From Pseudoalteromonas lipolytica (GTDB lineage Bacteria; Pseudomonadota; Gammaproteobacteria; Enterobacterales; Alteromonadaceae), in NCBI RefSeq assembly GCF_001306915.1, contig NZ_LJTC01000008.1:310001-374000 (forward strand): a DNA stretch of 64,000 nucleotides, given 5' to 3'. Positions 36,328-44,506 of this stretch are shown in pieces. The notes below the pieces were generated by a model that searched no databases, was not told where the DNA came from, and was given only the letters and a program-made list of their open reading frames with translations. Position numbers and translations under genes: made by a program. Positions within the stretch are counted from its first letter, which is position 1, and the number at the start of each line of letters is the position of its first letter.

Positions 36328-37302
36328 ATGAATTCCCAGCGCCATTTAGCAATTCTAGAGCTTGTGCCTTCAAAGCCAAGCTCTATCACTATTATCCAAC
36401 TGAAACAAAAACTTTTTAATAGTGGCTTGAACCTCTCAACACGCATGTTGCAGCGTGATCTTCAATCTTTATACGATCAAGGCTGTTTTGGCCTTGAAAA
36501 AGATACACGAACAAAACCTTATGCATGGTCTATTAGTAAGGATTGGCGGGGAAGCTCACCGCTACTAAGTATTGAGCTTGCTCAGCATTACTTACTGCTT
36601 GAGCAGCTTCTGCCACAGAATATCCCTGTAGATATTAAACAAACAATTCATGCTAAAGCTGATATTGCATTACAGCGACTAAATGGCATCAAACCTGAAT
36701 GGTTAAACCTAGAAAATAATAGCTCGATTAAGGTGAATCTTGACAGCAAGGTTGTTGAACAAATCGAGCATGCAATAAAACATAATCGTTCAGTTAGTGC
36801 TGAGATTTATCGCGCTTTATATGATCAGGCACACTGGTTAGCTTTTACTGAACTTAGCTTCTATGGTCTTGAAGAAGACAACGGAATTCTTATGGCGCAG
36901 TTTATGGTAGGGACGCTGCATGACAAGTGCTATCAGATGCCGGTTTATCGTATTCGTAATGTGAAAGTATTACAAAAGACACGGCGTGAACCAAATTTAG
37001 AGCAGTTAAGCTCATTAAGATCTGCGATTAATAAAGGAAAGCGTCAGGACACTATTAACTTGATTATCAAAGTGCCGTCTCAATCTTCATTGAATCTGGG
37101 GTTTGTACAATTTGGTGAGTTAATAGAGCAGAAAAAGTTAGATGCTCAAACATCACTGCTTAAATTCAATGTGCAGGACACTGAGCAATTAACAAGTGAA
37201 TTGTTTAGAGCATCACATTGGCTTGAGGTAATAGAGCCTCAAGCTGTACGCAACAGAGTCATCAAAAAACTAAATGAGGCTTCAAACACTTATAACTTGT
37301 GA
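36328..37302 (+). CDS. WYL-domain transcriptional regulator (BrxR/CapW-like)
   Basis: The 324-residue protein has an N-terminal winged helix (about residues 5-65, LSTRMLQRDLQSLYDQG), a connecting helical region, and a C-terminal WYL domain (about 115-205, AEIYRALYDQAHWLAFTELS, then YRIRNVKVLQ), plus a C-terminal extension. Such regulators repress phage-defence operons and respond to nucleotide or nucleic acid ligands. A perfect inverted repeat lies nine bases behind its stop codon and before the FtsZ paralogue, a plausible operator for it. Confidence 0.85.
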   Translation: MNSQRHLAILELVPSKPSSITIIQLKQKLFNSGLNLSTRMLQRDLQSLYDQGCFGLEKDTRTKPYAWSISKDWRGSSPLLSIELAQHYLLLEQLLPQNIPVDIKQTIHAKADIALQRLNGIKPEWLNLENNSSIKVNLDSKVVEQIEHAIKHNRSVSAEIYRALYDQAHWLAFTELSFYGLEEDNGILMAQFMVGTLHDKCYQMPVYRIRNVKVLQKTRREPNLEQLSSLRSAINKGKRQDTINLIIKVPSQSSLNLGFVQFGELIEQKKLDAQTSLLKFNVQDTEQLTSELFRASHWLEVIEPQAVRNRVIKKLNEASNTYNL

Positions 37303-37310
37303 TTTTCAGA

Positions 37311-37329
37311 TGCGTCAAAAATTGACGCA
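37311..37329. promoter_or_regulatory. Perfect inverted repeat before the FtsZ paralogue (candidate WYL operator)
   Basis: TGCGTCAA, a 3-base AAA spacer, and TTGACGCA make a perfect 8-bp-arm palindrome 34 bases before the FtsZ-like ATG and right behind the WYL regulator gene. Inverted repeats of this size are typical binding sites for WYL/BrxR repressors. It could also act as a weak terminator, but no T tract follows. Confidence 0.55.
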
Positions 37330-37363
37330 CCTTGTTGTTATGCTCTTTAAAAAATGAGGAGCA

Positions 37364-38467
37364 ATGATGTTTGAGTTAGTTGAGAATTTAGATGGCTTGT
37401 CTATTGGCGTATTTGGTATTGGTGGCTGCGGTTGTAATACCGTCAATACTATTTTTAATGAGGTTCAAAACCCGCAAACTAAGTTTTACTGCGTTAATAC
37501 TGATAAGGTTGTATTAGAGCACTCTCAAAGTGATGACTTTGTGTTGATAGGTGCTGAGCTTACAAACGGCTACGGCGCTGGCGCAGACCCAGCAATAGGA
37601 TTACTCGCCGCACAAGAAAGTGAAGAGCAATTATTAACGCTTATCAAAAGCTGCGATATTCTCCTATGCGCAACTGGCTTAGGAGGTGGCACTGGTACAG
37701 GAGCTAGTCCATTCATAGCTAAGTTAGCCAAAGATCTTAATAAGCCCGTAATCTGTGTTGCCACTTTACCATTTACCAGTGAAGGGGATTTTAGGCGAAA
37801 AGTAGCTGAGCAAGGGCTTGATGAATTAAAGCAGTTCGTTAATGCTGTTGTCACTTTACCAAATGATCAACTTATTGAGGTGCTTGGCAATGAAATTGGC
37901 TTATTTGATGCCTTTAAGCACAGTAATCAAATTTTACATTCTTTAATTACCTCACTCATTGATATGCTGTGTTATCAGGGATTAATTAACGTAGATCTAC
38001 GTGACTTTCAAAGAGTAATGGACGCCCAAGGAGATGCTGTATTGGGGGTTGGAAAGTGTGCAGATGAAAGCGATTTACAAATGGCTCTTACGCAAGCCCT
38101 GAGCAACCCTCTGGTTAGCAGTGTTGATATGAGCACAAGTACAGGTGTTATTGTACAAATCAATTGTGTTGATGAGATCTCATTAGGCAGTTACAACACC
38201 ATAATGGATACAGTACGTCATCAAGTTAGCCCAAATGCAGTGGTTATTTGTGGTGCATCTAAAATTACGAGTTTGGCGAATAACTTTGAAATACTCATCA
38301 TAGCCACAGGTGCAAAAAGTCAGTTAATTCATGCCAAAAACATAGATGAAACAATACCTAAAGTAGAGCAAACAACAAAAGCTAAAGCTGTTGTATCTAG
38401 TCAAAGTGATATTTTTGATATTCCGGCTTTTATACGCAGTCAATCATCAGCTCCCTCTGTTAAGTAG
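37364..38467 (+). CDS. FtsZ paralogue (tubulin-like GTPase) in a defence island
   Basis: The 367-residue protein is clearly an FtsZ homologue: GIGGCGCNTVN near residue 18, the tubulin signature GLGGGTGTGASP near 106, LPNDQLIEVLG near 166, and a T7 loop NVDLRDF near 208 that keeps the N-D-D residues needed for GTP hydrolysis. It ends in IFDIPAFIRSQ, which matches the conserved FtsZ tail that binds FtsA and ZipA. The linker before that tail is only about 25 residues. No ftsA, lpxC or ftsQ gene is nearby, and several otherwise invariant glycines differ, so it is an accessory copy and not the housekeeping ftsZ. An AGGAG ribosome site precedes it. It may disturb or tune division during phage infection (inference). 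Confidence 0.88.
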   Translation: MMFELVENLDGLSIGVFGIGGCGCNTVNTIFNEVQNPQTKFYCVNTDKVVLEHSQSDDFVLIGAELTNGYGAGADPAIGLLAAQESEEQLLTLIKSCDILLCATGLGGGTGTGASPFIAKLAKDLNKPVICVATLPFTSEGDFRRKVAEQGLDELKQFVNAVVTLPNDQLIEVLGNEIGLFDAFKHSNQILHSLITSLIDMLCYQGLINVDLRDFQRVMDAQGDAVLGVGKCADESDLQMALTQALSNPLVSSVDMSTSTGVIVQINCVDEISLGSYNTIMDTVRHQVSPNAVVICGASKITSLANNFEILIIATGAKSQLIHAKNIDETIPKVEQTTKAKAVVSSQSDIFDIPAFIRSQSSAPSVK

Positions 38468-38536
38468 TTTCACAAGGTTGCTACCAACCTAGCTCTGCGT
38501 ATCTGTGCTCAGTTATTTGGTAGTATTTTATTCGTT

Positions 38537-38899
38537 CTAAATACTACCAAAGCAATTGTAATGAGGATCAGTAAAGTACCTGACACTTGTATCTAGTAAA
38601 GAAAAATTAGCTTTTATCTTTTTGACTATATGCTTTTTAAACAAACTTTTGTCTAAATATACGTATGAGGTATTTTGATCAACATTAAAAACAACTCGAC
38701 CTCTGGGAAAGTTGTAGTAGTCAGTGTTGTCTAGCATTAAACTAAACAATTGATAAATATTATTATCTTCCCACTCAACTTGGTGTTGCAGCGTGCTATC
38801 AATAAATCCAAGTTGATCTGGCTTTAAGTCGATAGCACTTTGAGCTTTAAAGACTAATGTGTTTTCAGCAAACCAAAAGATGCCAACTTTGATATTCAT
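38537..38899 (-). CDS. Hypothetical protein, 120 residues
   Basis: A good ribosome site (TAGGAG) precedes the ATG at 38899 on the minus strand. The product (MNIKVGIFWFAENTLVFKAQ, later NFPRGRVVFNV) is soluble and beta-rich. The PRGRVVFN string and the following YVYLDKSLFKK occur in a widespread family of small uncharacterised bacterial proteins, as far as I recall. No catalytic function is assigned. It lies between the FtsZ paralogue and an FtsZ-like remnant. Confidence 0.7.
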   Translation of the reverse strand: MNIKVGIFWFAENTLVFKAQSAIDLKPDQLGFIDSTLQHQVEWEDNNIYQLFSLMLDNTDYYNFPRGRVVFNVDQNTSYVYLDKSLFKKHIVKKIKANFSLLDTSVRYFTDPHYNCFGSI

Positions 38900-38952
38900 G
38901 AAGGGCTCCTAAACTTATTTTTCCCGACATTACTCGGTTAAGTCCAATTTAG

Positions 38953-39087
38953 AACCCTTCCTCATTGCCTCTTTCTGAGAAAATTTATACTTCTGATGAG
39001 GTGCTTATTATCGCTACTGGTATGGGTAGGCAAAATCTAAATGCTAAAAACCTCTCACTTATCTCATCACATAACTTAGTTCGGTAG
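38953..39087 (+). pseudogene. FtsZ-like C-terminal remnant
   Basis: A short stretch between two stop codons reads TSDEVLIIATGMGRQNLNAK followed by NLSL. It matches the end of the FtsZ core domain and aligns with FEILIIATGAKSQLIHAKN of the intact paralogue at 37364-38467, but the DNA has diverged. There is no start, no GTPase core and no C-terminal tail. It is best read as the leftover of a second FtsZ-like gene at the right island edge. Confidence 0.55.
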
Positions 39088-39150
39088 ATAATCAATAATT
39101 GCATTTATTTTTGCAGTATCGGACTTGGAGATTCCAAACAGGTTTTAAGC

Positions 39151-39164
39151 TTGATCTAGATCAA
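39151..39164. promoter_or_regulatory. FNR-type site before the ferredoxin gene
   Basis: TTGATCTAGATCAA matches the FNR consensus TTGAT-N4-ATCAA in all ten defined positions. It lies 110 bases before the ferredoxin start, suitable for oxygen-dependent control of an iron-sulfur protein. Confidence 0.65.
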
Positions 39165-39274
39165 AGAAACTTAATACGCTGCAATTTATAGTGCGCGGCT
39201 GCAATTTTCGTTGTTTTTAAAAACTAGATTAGATTTTAAAAACAATACCCATTTATAGTGCTTAAAGGTGTGTC

Positions 39275-39520
39275 ATGGCATTACTCATCAATAACAAATG
39301 TATTAACTGCGACATGTGTGATCCTGAGTGCCCGAATGAAGCTATTTATATGGGTGCAAAAATCTATCAAATCGATCCTAATAAATGCACTGAGTGTGTT
39401 GGGCATTATGATAATCCTACCTGCGTTAGTGTATGTCCTATCGACTGTATTAAGCCCGATCCTAATCATCGTGAAACCTTAGATGAGCTTGCTGAAAAGT
39501 ATATTAAGCTGACTGAGTGA
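39275..39520 (+). CDS. yfhL: YfhL-family 2[4Fe-4S] ferredoxin
   Basis: The 81-residue protein carries two four-cysteine clusters: CINCDMCDPECP (residues 8-19) and CTECVGHYDNPTCVSVCP (about 38-55). The second has the longer insert between the second and third Cys that marks the YfhL/Alvin-type ferredoxins. It transfers electrons at low potential in the cytoplasm. The start is the ATG at 39275 behind AAAGGTG. A perfect FNR-type site lies upstream. It is the first ordinary core gene to the right of the island. Confidence 0.92.
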   Translation: MALLINNKCINCDMCDPECPNEAIYMGAKIYQIDPNKCTECVGHYDNPTCVSVCPIDCIKPDPNHRETLDELAEKYIKLTE

Positions 39521-39608
39521 ATTAAAAATAAAATTTACTGCTTATTAGTACACCTTGATTCAAATGTTCTACACTTACTTTAATGCACGTTAATCTCTTG
39601 AGGATCCT

Positions 39609-40928
39609 ATGTTTTTCAGTAAGTCAGTAAACTCTGAGCTTGTGTCGTTAAAGACTGAGTTATTTCATCTACAGCAGGTGCGTGATGGCTTGAATGAAGA
39701 AATGATTTCGCTTAATGTACTTGAAAGCGGCGAGGTATCCTATATAAATCAGAACTTTATCAAAGCACTTGGCTACGATAAAGATGCGTTCCCTGGCACG
39801 CACCTATTTGACATCATTACAAATGAGTCCAAATCTACTGAACAATTTAGCCAATTCTCTTCTGCTTTAGAGCATTGTAAGCACTGGGTTGGGGCGCTGC
39901 AGTTTTATCACAAAAGTGGTAAAACAGAGTGGCTTAGAATTATTTCGCACCCAGTAAAAGGTCCTCAAGATCAAATTCTATTTTTCGCAATTTATGCCAC
40001 TTTACTAACCGATACAATTGCTACCGCAAGAGAGCATAAAGACATTATTAAAGCGTTACACCGTGCTATGGCGGTTATTGAATTTGATTTAGAGGGTCAT
40101 GTTTTAAGTGCAAATAGTCATTTTTACAATGCGATGGGTTACTCCGAAAAAGAGATAAAAGGTAAACATCACAGAATGTTTTGCGAACCAGAAGAAGCAA
40201 ACTCTACTGAGTATGAGCAATTTTGGCAGCGTTTAAAAAATGGTGAGTACATAGCATCTCGCTTTAAACGTGTTGATAAGTTTGGTAATACCGTTTGGCT
40301 TGAGGCCTCTTACAATCCGATTTTTAATGATTTTGGGGATCTCTATAAAGTAATGAAATTTGCAACTGTGATCACTGAACAAGTGAATCGTGAGCATGCA
40401 ATTTCTCAAGCGGCAGAGATTGCTTACGGTACCTCAACAGGAACCGACAAACTCGCTGTAAAAGGAGCTGAAGTACTTAAAAACACAGTTGCTGTTATGG
40501 ATGAACTTGCTTTACAGATGGAGCAAGCGGCGCAAGAAATCGCAGCCTTAGATAAGCAGTCGCAACATATAGCAAGTATTGTACAAAGCATTAGTAGTAT
40601 TGCTGATCAAACTAATTTATTAGCGCTTAACGCTGCAATTGAAGCAGCTCGTGCAGGTGAGCAAGGCCGTGGTTTTGCGGTGGTTGCAGATGAGGTTAGG
40701 CAATTAGCATCTCGGACATCTAAAGCAACTGAAGAGATTGTGGAAGTTGTTCAGCGAAATCAATCATTAACTCAAAATACAGTAAAGGTTATAGAACAAG
40801 GGAAAGTCAAAGCAGAGCAAGGTCTTGCTTTGTCGAATGAATCAGGACAAGTAATGGAAGATATTCAACATGGAGCACAGCAAGTTGTTGATGCGGTTGG
40901 CCAGTTTGCTAACCAGTTAAATAAGTGA
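39609..40928 (+). CDS. Cytoplasmic PAS-PAS methyl-accepting chemotaxis protein
   Basis: The 439-residue protein has no transmembrane segment. Two PAS domains (about residues 25-140 and 150-262; the second contains [16 protein letters not shown]) are followed by a chemotaxis signalling domain with the conserved hairpin tip ([20 protein letters not shown]). It probably senses redox state or an internal ligand, perhaps through a PAS-bound cofactor, and controls the CheA kinase. It has a GAGG ribosome site. The next gene is a close paralogue in tandem. Confidence 0.92.
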   Translation: MFFSKSVNSELVSLKTELFHLQQVRDGLNEEMISLNVLESGEVSYINQNFIKALGYDKDAFPGTHLFDIITNESKSTEQFSQFSSALEHCKHWVGALQFYHKSGKTEWLRIISHPVKGPQDQILFFAIYATLLTDTIATAREHKDIIKALHRAMAVIEFDLEGHVLSANSHFYNAMGYSEKEIKGKHHRMFCEPEEANSTEYEQFWQRLKNGEYIASRFKRVDKFGNTVWLEASYNPIFNDFGDLYKVMKFATVITEQVNREHAISQAAEIAYGTSTGTDKLAVKGAEVLKNTVAVMDELALQMEQAAQEIAALDKQSQHIASIVQSISSIADQTNLLALNAAIEAARAGEQGRGFAVVADEVRQLASRTSKATEEIVEVVQRNQSLTQNTVKVIEQGKVKAEQGLALSNESGQVMEDIQHGAQQVVDAVGQFANQLNK

Positions 40929-41205
40929 TTCTAATTTGCAATAAGCCTTAGGCATCTGCATTGATGCAGCTGTAGAGTATTATAAGCAACCTAATAACGA
41001 AATTTTGCTGTGTTATCAATGCGGTTCAATTTCCTTAAAAGATCCTCCTATTTTTTGCGAATTGGAAGGAATACCTTGTCTCACTTCTTGAAACTCCATA
41101 TCATAGAAATATAGGGATATATTGTAATAGTTTAATATTCAGTAACTTTTTAAGTAAATGAGTTCACTGTTTGAATTTTAATTTAGCAATGAAGTGATGT
41201 ACCCC

Positions 41206-42522
41206 ATGTTTTCTACCAAGCCACTAAAAAATAAAATAACTAATCTTGAAGACGAATTATTTAGGGTTTCTCAAATAAAGCAAAATCTTGATGAGCTAAT
41301 GCTTACATTAACGCTTGATGGCAAAGGCTGTGTTATTGATACTAATCCCCAAGTTCAAATTGAACTGGGTTTTAGCGCAAATCAACTTGATGGGATTGCA
41401 TTACTTGATTTAGTGCCGCAATTGGCGCGAAAAACAGAACACTATCTGAACTTTAAACACGCACTACAAAACAAAAAGCCATGGGCAGGAGCCGTTCAGT
41501 TGGTCAATGCTAAAGGTGAAGAGGCTTGGCTAAGAGTGTTCGTTCATCCTGTGGTAAATAAGCAAAACCAATTTCTTCATTTTACATTGCATGCAAATGC
41601 ACTAACACGCACGATTGAATCGTCACGCGAAAACCAGGACTTAGTAAAAGCAATTCATCGCTCTATGGCCGTAATCGAGTTTGATTTAACGGGTCATGTA
41701 TTAAAAGCAAATCAGCAATTTTTACTGGGTGTCGGCTATAAAGAACACGAAATTATTGGTAAGCACCATAGTATGTTTTGTTCACCTGAAGAAGCAAGCT
41801 CATCAGAGTACGCGGCATTTTGGCAGAAACTACAAAAAGGTGAGTTTGTTTCCTCTCGATTCAAACGTGTTAATAAATATGGTGATCCCGTTTGGTTAGA
41901 AGCCACATATAATCCTGTGTTTAGTGAACAAGGGGAGCTTTATAAGGTTGTTAAGTTTGCAACGGTGATTACTGATCAAGTAAATCGTGAAATAGCTGTG
42001 TCTCAAGCAGCTGACATTGCTTATAGTACCTCGACTGAAACTGATCAAATCGCTCATCAAGGAGCTGAAGTACTCAGTAATATGGTTAGTGTTATGGATG
42101 AACTTGCAAATAAAATGGAACAAGCAGCAAATGAGATCACAGCACTTGATAAACAGTCTCAGCAAATCGCAAATATAGTTCAAAGTATCAGTAGTATTGC
42201 TGATCAGACAAACCTATTAGCGCTTAATGCAGCGATTGAAGCAGCTCGTGCTGGCGAACAAGGAAGGGGCTTTGCTGTTGTTGCTGATGAGGTAAGACAG
42301 CTCGCTTCACGTACTTCAAAAGCGACTGTTGAAATTGTTGATGTTGTACAGCAAAACAGGGCACTGACTCAAAATACAGTTGAAGTTATAGAACAAGGTA
42401 AGAGCAAAGCTGAACAAGGCTACAGCCTAGCAACTGAATCTGGCAAAGTTATGTCAGATATTCAAAATGGCGCACAAAAAGTGGTCGATGCGGTTGGTCA
42501 GTTCGCTGACCAACTTAAATAG
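41206..42522 (+). CDS. Cytoplasmic PAS-PAS methyl-accepting chemotaxis protein, tandem paralogue
   Basis: This protein of about 438 residues has the same PAS-PAS-signalling layout as its upstream neighbour and aligns along its full length (for example [20 protein letters not shown] and [20 protein letters not shown]). The ATG at 41206 is preferred because it matches the start of the neighbour; in-frame GTG/ATG codons at 41194 and 41197 would add three or four residues. The pair probably arose by duplication and diverged in the first PAS domain, which may give a different signal. Confidence 0.9.
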   Translation: MFSTKPLKNKITNLEDELFRVSQIKQNLDELMLTLTLDGKGCVIDTNPQVQIELGFSANQLDGIALLDLVPQLARKTEHYLNFKHALQNKKPWAGAVQLVNAKGEEAWLRVFVHPVVNKQNQFLHFTLHANALTRTIESSRENQDLVKAIHRSMAVIEFDLTGHVLKANQQFLLGVGYKEHEIIGKHHSMFCSPEEASSSEYAAFWQKLQKGEFVSSRFKRVNKYGDPVWLEATYNPVFSEQGELYKVVKFATVITDQVNREIAVSQAADIAYSTSTETDQIAHQGAEVLSNMVSVMDELANKMEQAANEITALDKQSQQIANIVQSISSIADQTNLLALNAAIEAARAGEQGRGFAVVADEVRQLASRTSKATVEIVDVVQQNRALTQNTVEVIEQGKSKAEQGYSLATESGKVMSDIQNGAQKVVDAVGQFADQLK

Positions 42523-42524
42523 TG

Positions 42525-42776
42525 TTACCTGTGCTTATATTGAGTTTTGCAATAACCTCTTAAAATATCGGGATGGCGAAGTTTAATATGTTTACTTTGT
42601 CTCCCTGATACGCGCTTTCGCCAGAGTTTAAAACTCGAGCTCGTTAATTGCTCACGCATCAGTGCAATAACGTTTTTTTCATTTAAACCAAACTGTTGGT
42701 TTATTGCTTCAAACGGGGTTCTGTCTTCCCACGCCATCTCTATGATGCGTGATACTTCATGATCTAAGTGCTGCAT
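42525..42776 (-). CDS. TIGR03643/DUF2805 family small protein
   Basis: The 83-residue product (starting MQHLDHEVSRIIEMAWEDRT, then PFEAINQQFGLNEKNVIALM) matches a small conserved family of unknown function found widely in marine proteobacteria and Bacteroidetes. It has a helix-turn-helix-like helical start and a basic end (WRKRVSGRQSKHIKL). An AAAAGGAGC ribosome site precedes it. It ends two bases from the convergent chemoreceptor gene. Confidence 0.85.
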   Translation of the reverse strand: MQHLDHEVSRIIEMAWEDRTPFEAINQQFGLNEKNVIALMREQLTSSSFKLWRKRVSGRQSKHIKLRHPDILRGYCKTQYKHR

Positions 42777-42821
42777 TCCGGCTCCTTTTTGTAGCTTATA
42801 CGTATTTGCAGCAGGTTTAGA

Positions 42822-43706
42822 TTATAAAATATCGTGTTGCCAGTGCTCTGCTAAAAAGTCGATGAACGCTCTGACTACATTTTGTTGGAAGTTACGCGAT
42901 AAATACACCGCCCATAAGTGAGAGCCCATAGTAGTATGCTCTGGCAGTACTTTTACAAGCTCACCCGATGCCAAATAGTCATTGGCGAGATCGCATGGTA
43001 GGTGAGCCACCCCGATTCCTTGTTTTGCTGCTTTTAGAAGCACCCCCATATCGTTGGCAACAATGTTGCCCTTCACGGTCACTTTTTGTGTGTTGTCGCC
43101 GTGTTGAAATTGCCAAATAGTGTGTTTGTTATGAACAAGACAATTGTGAACAGATAAGTCACTCGGCTCAAAAATCTGTGGGTGCACAGCTAAATAATCG
43201 TTAGAGGCACATACGGCGGTTGCGATATACATTAGCTTACGGGCAATAAGACCTTCATCGGGCTGGTGGATGTAACGCAAAGCGATATCAACGCGGTCAT
43301 CAACCAGCTGCGATAAACTATCAGAAAGTAACAGTTCAAATCGCGTCTGCGGGTGGCGTTTGGTAAACTCTTCGATGGCATCAAATAGCTTATGTTGGCC
43401 AAGCCCAATCGGGGAGGCAACGCGAATGGTACCTACCAATTCGTTGTTATGACTGTGTGCTCGGCTTTGTAAATCAGACACTTGATTTAATATTTGCTGG
43501 CAATAGCTAAGGGCTTCTTCGCCTTGAAGGGTCAAACTTACTTTGCGTGTTGTGCGATGAAACAACCTTAAATTTAGCCACTTTTCAATGTCTTGAATAT
43601 GCCTAGAAACTTGTAATCGGCTTAAACCTAGATGCTCTGCAGCCTGAGTAAAACTGCCTGTACGGGCAACTTCGACAAAGCTAGTAATTGAAGTGAGTTT
43701 ATCCAT
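42822..43706 (-). CDS. LysR-family transcriptional regulator
   Basis: The 294-residue protein has the LysR winged helix at residues 1-60 (FVEVARTGSFTQAAEHLGLS, then RLFHRTTRKVSLT) and a periplasmic-binding-protein-like effector domain. The ATG at 43706 is chosen; an upstream in-frame TTG would add seven residues. It is divergent from an NAD(P)-binding oxidoreductase gene 102 bases away, the usual arrangement for a LysR protein and its target. The effector is unknown. Confidence 0.92.
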   Translation of the reverse strand: MDKLTSITSFVEVARTGSFTQAAEHLGLSRLQVSRHIQDIEKWLNLRLFHRTTRKVSLTLQGEEALSYCQQILNQVSDLQSRAHSHNNELVGTIRVASPIGLGQHKLFDAIEEFTKRHPQTRFELLLSDSLSQLVDDRVDIALRYIHQPDEGLIARKLMYIATAVCASNDYLAVHPQIFEPSDLSVHNCLVHNKHTIWQFQHGDNTQKVTVKGNIVANDMGVLLKAAKQGIGVAHLPCDLANDYLASGELVKVLPEHTTMGSHLWAVYLSRNFQQNVVRAFIDFLAEHWQHDIL

Positions 43707-43808
43707 TGGTATCTTAAAATGAAACAATTTGTATCTATATAGTGTATTTATCAGTAATTGGTGAACAAGTAAACTGCAATCATTGAAACAAACAACGGAG
43801 AATTCCTC

Positions 43809-44438
43809 ATGAAATTAGCAGTTATTGGCGCAACAGGTTGGATTGGCAGCCACATTACTTCAGAAGCAATCGCACGTGGTCATCAAGTTAATGCATTAGT
43901 TAGAGACGCAAGTAAAGTAACCCAAGATAACGTCACTGTGACTGAATTTGATTTAACTAAAGACGATATCGCAACTGCAGCTGCAGGTAGTGATGTTGTT
44001 ATTGCGGCAATTGGTGGTCGTGCTTTAGGGAATCATGAAATTGTTGCAAACACAGCAAAGCAATTATTAAACGCGCTTGCAGGTACTGGCACACGTATTT
44101 TATGGGTGGGCGGAGCTGGTAGCTTAGAAGTGGCACCCGGTGTAACTCTGGTATCAAGCCCAGACTTTCCTGCTGAATACAAAGCAGAAGCCATTGCTCA
44201 AGGTGAGGCACTTGATGTATTTAGAGCATCAGCAGCAGATACAGCTTGGACTTTTGTTTCACCGGCAGCGGTCATTTACCCTGGGGAGTCAGAAGGCCCG
44301 TACCGTGTTGGTGGCGACAGCTTCTTTACTGATGCAAATGGCGAAAGCAAAATATCAGTTACTGATTATGCTAAAGCGATGCTTGATGAAGCACAGTCGG
44401 CAGCGCATTTAAATCAACGTATTAGTATTGCTTACTAA
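43809..44438 (+). CDS. NAD(P)H-binding Rossmann protein (SDR/NmrA-like)
   Basis: The 209-residue protein has the N-terminal dinucleotide-binding motif GATGWIGSHI (residues 8-17), VNALVRDASKV and later WVGGAGSLE. This is the atypical short-chain dehydrogenase family often annotated as NAD(P)-dependent epimerase or flavin reductase-like. A GGAG ribosome site precedes it. It is divergent from the LysR gene and probably controlled by it. The substrate is not evident. Confidence 0.9.
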   Translation: MKLAVIGATGWIGSHITSEAIARGHQVNALVRDASKVTQDNVTVTEFDLTKDDIATAAAGSDVVIAAIGGRALGNHEIVANTAKQLLNALAGTGTRILWVGGAGSLEVAPGVTLVSSPDFPAEYKAEAIAQGEALDVFRASAADTAWTFVSPAAVIYPGESEGPYRVGGDSFFTDANGESKISVTDYAKAMLDEAQSAAHLNQRISIAY

Positions 44439-44506
44439 TAGCGAGCCTTTATTCAGGCTCATAAAATGGTATTCTTAAGAGACGTGTTAAGTTACCTGTT
44501 TAATTT

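Noticed and set aside
37364..38467. FtsZ-like gene considered as the housekeeping ftsZ
   Set aside because: There is no division and cell-wall cluster around it, the linker is much shortened, and conserved glycines of the nucleotide loop differ.
39258..39482. Frame overlapping the ferredoxin gene in another phase
   Set aside because: The ferredoxin frame has both complete cysteine motifs; the other is its shadow.
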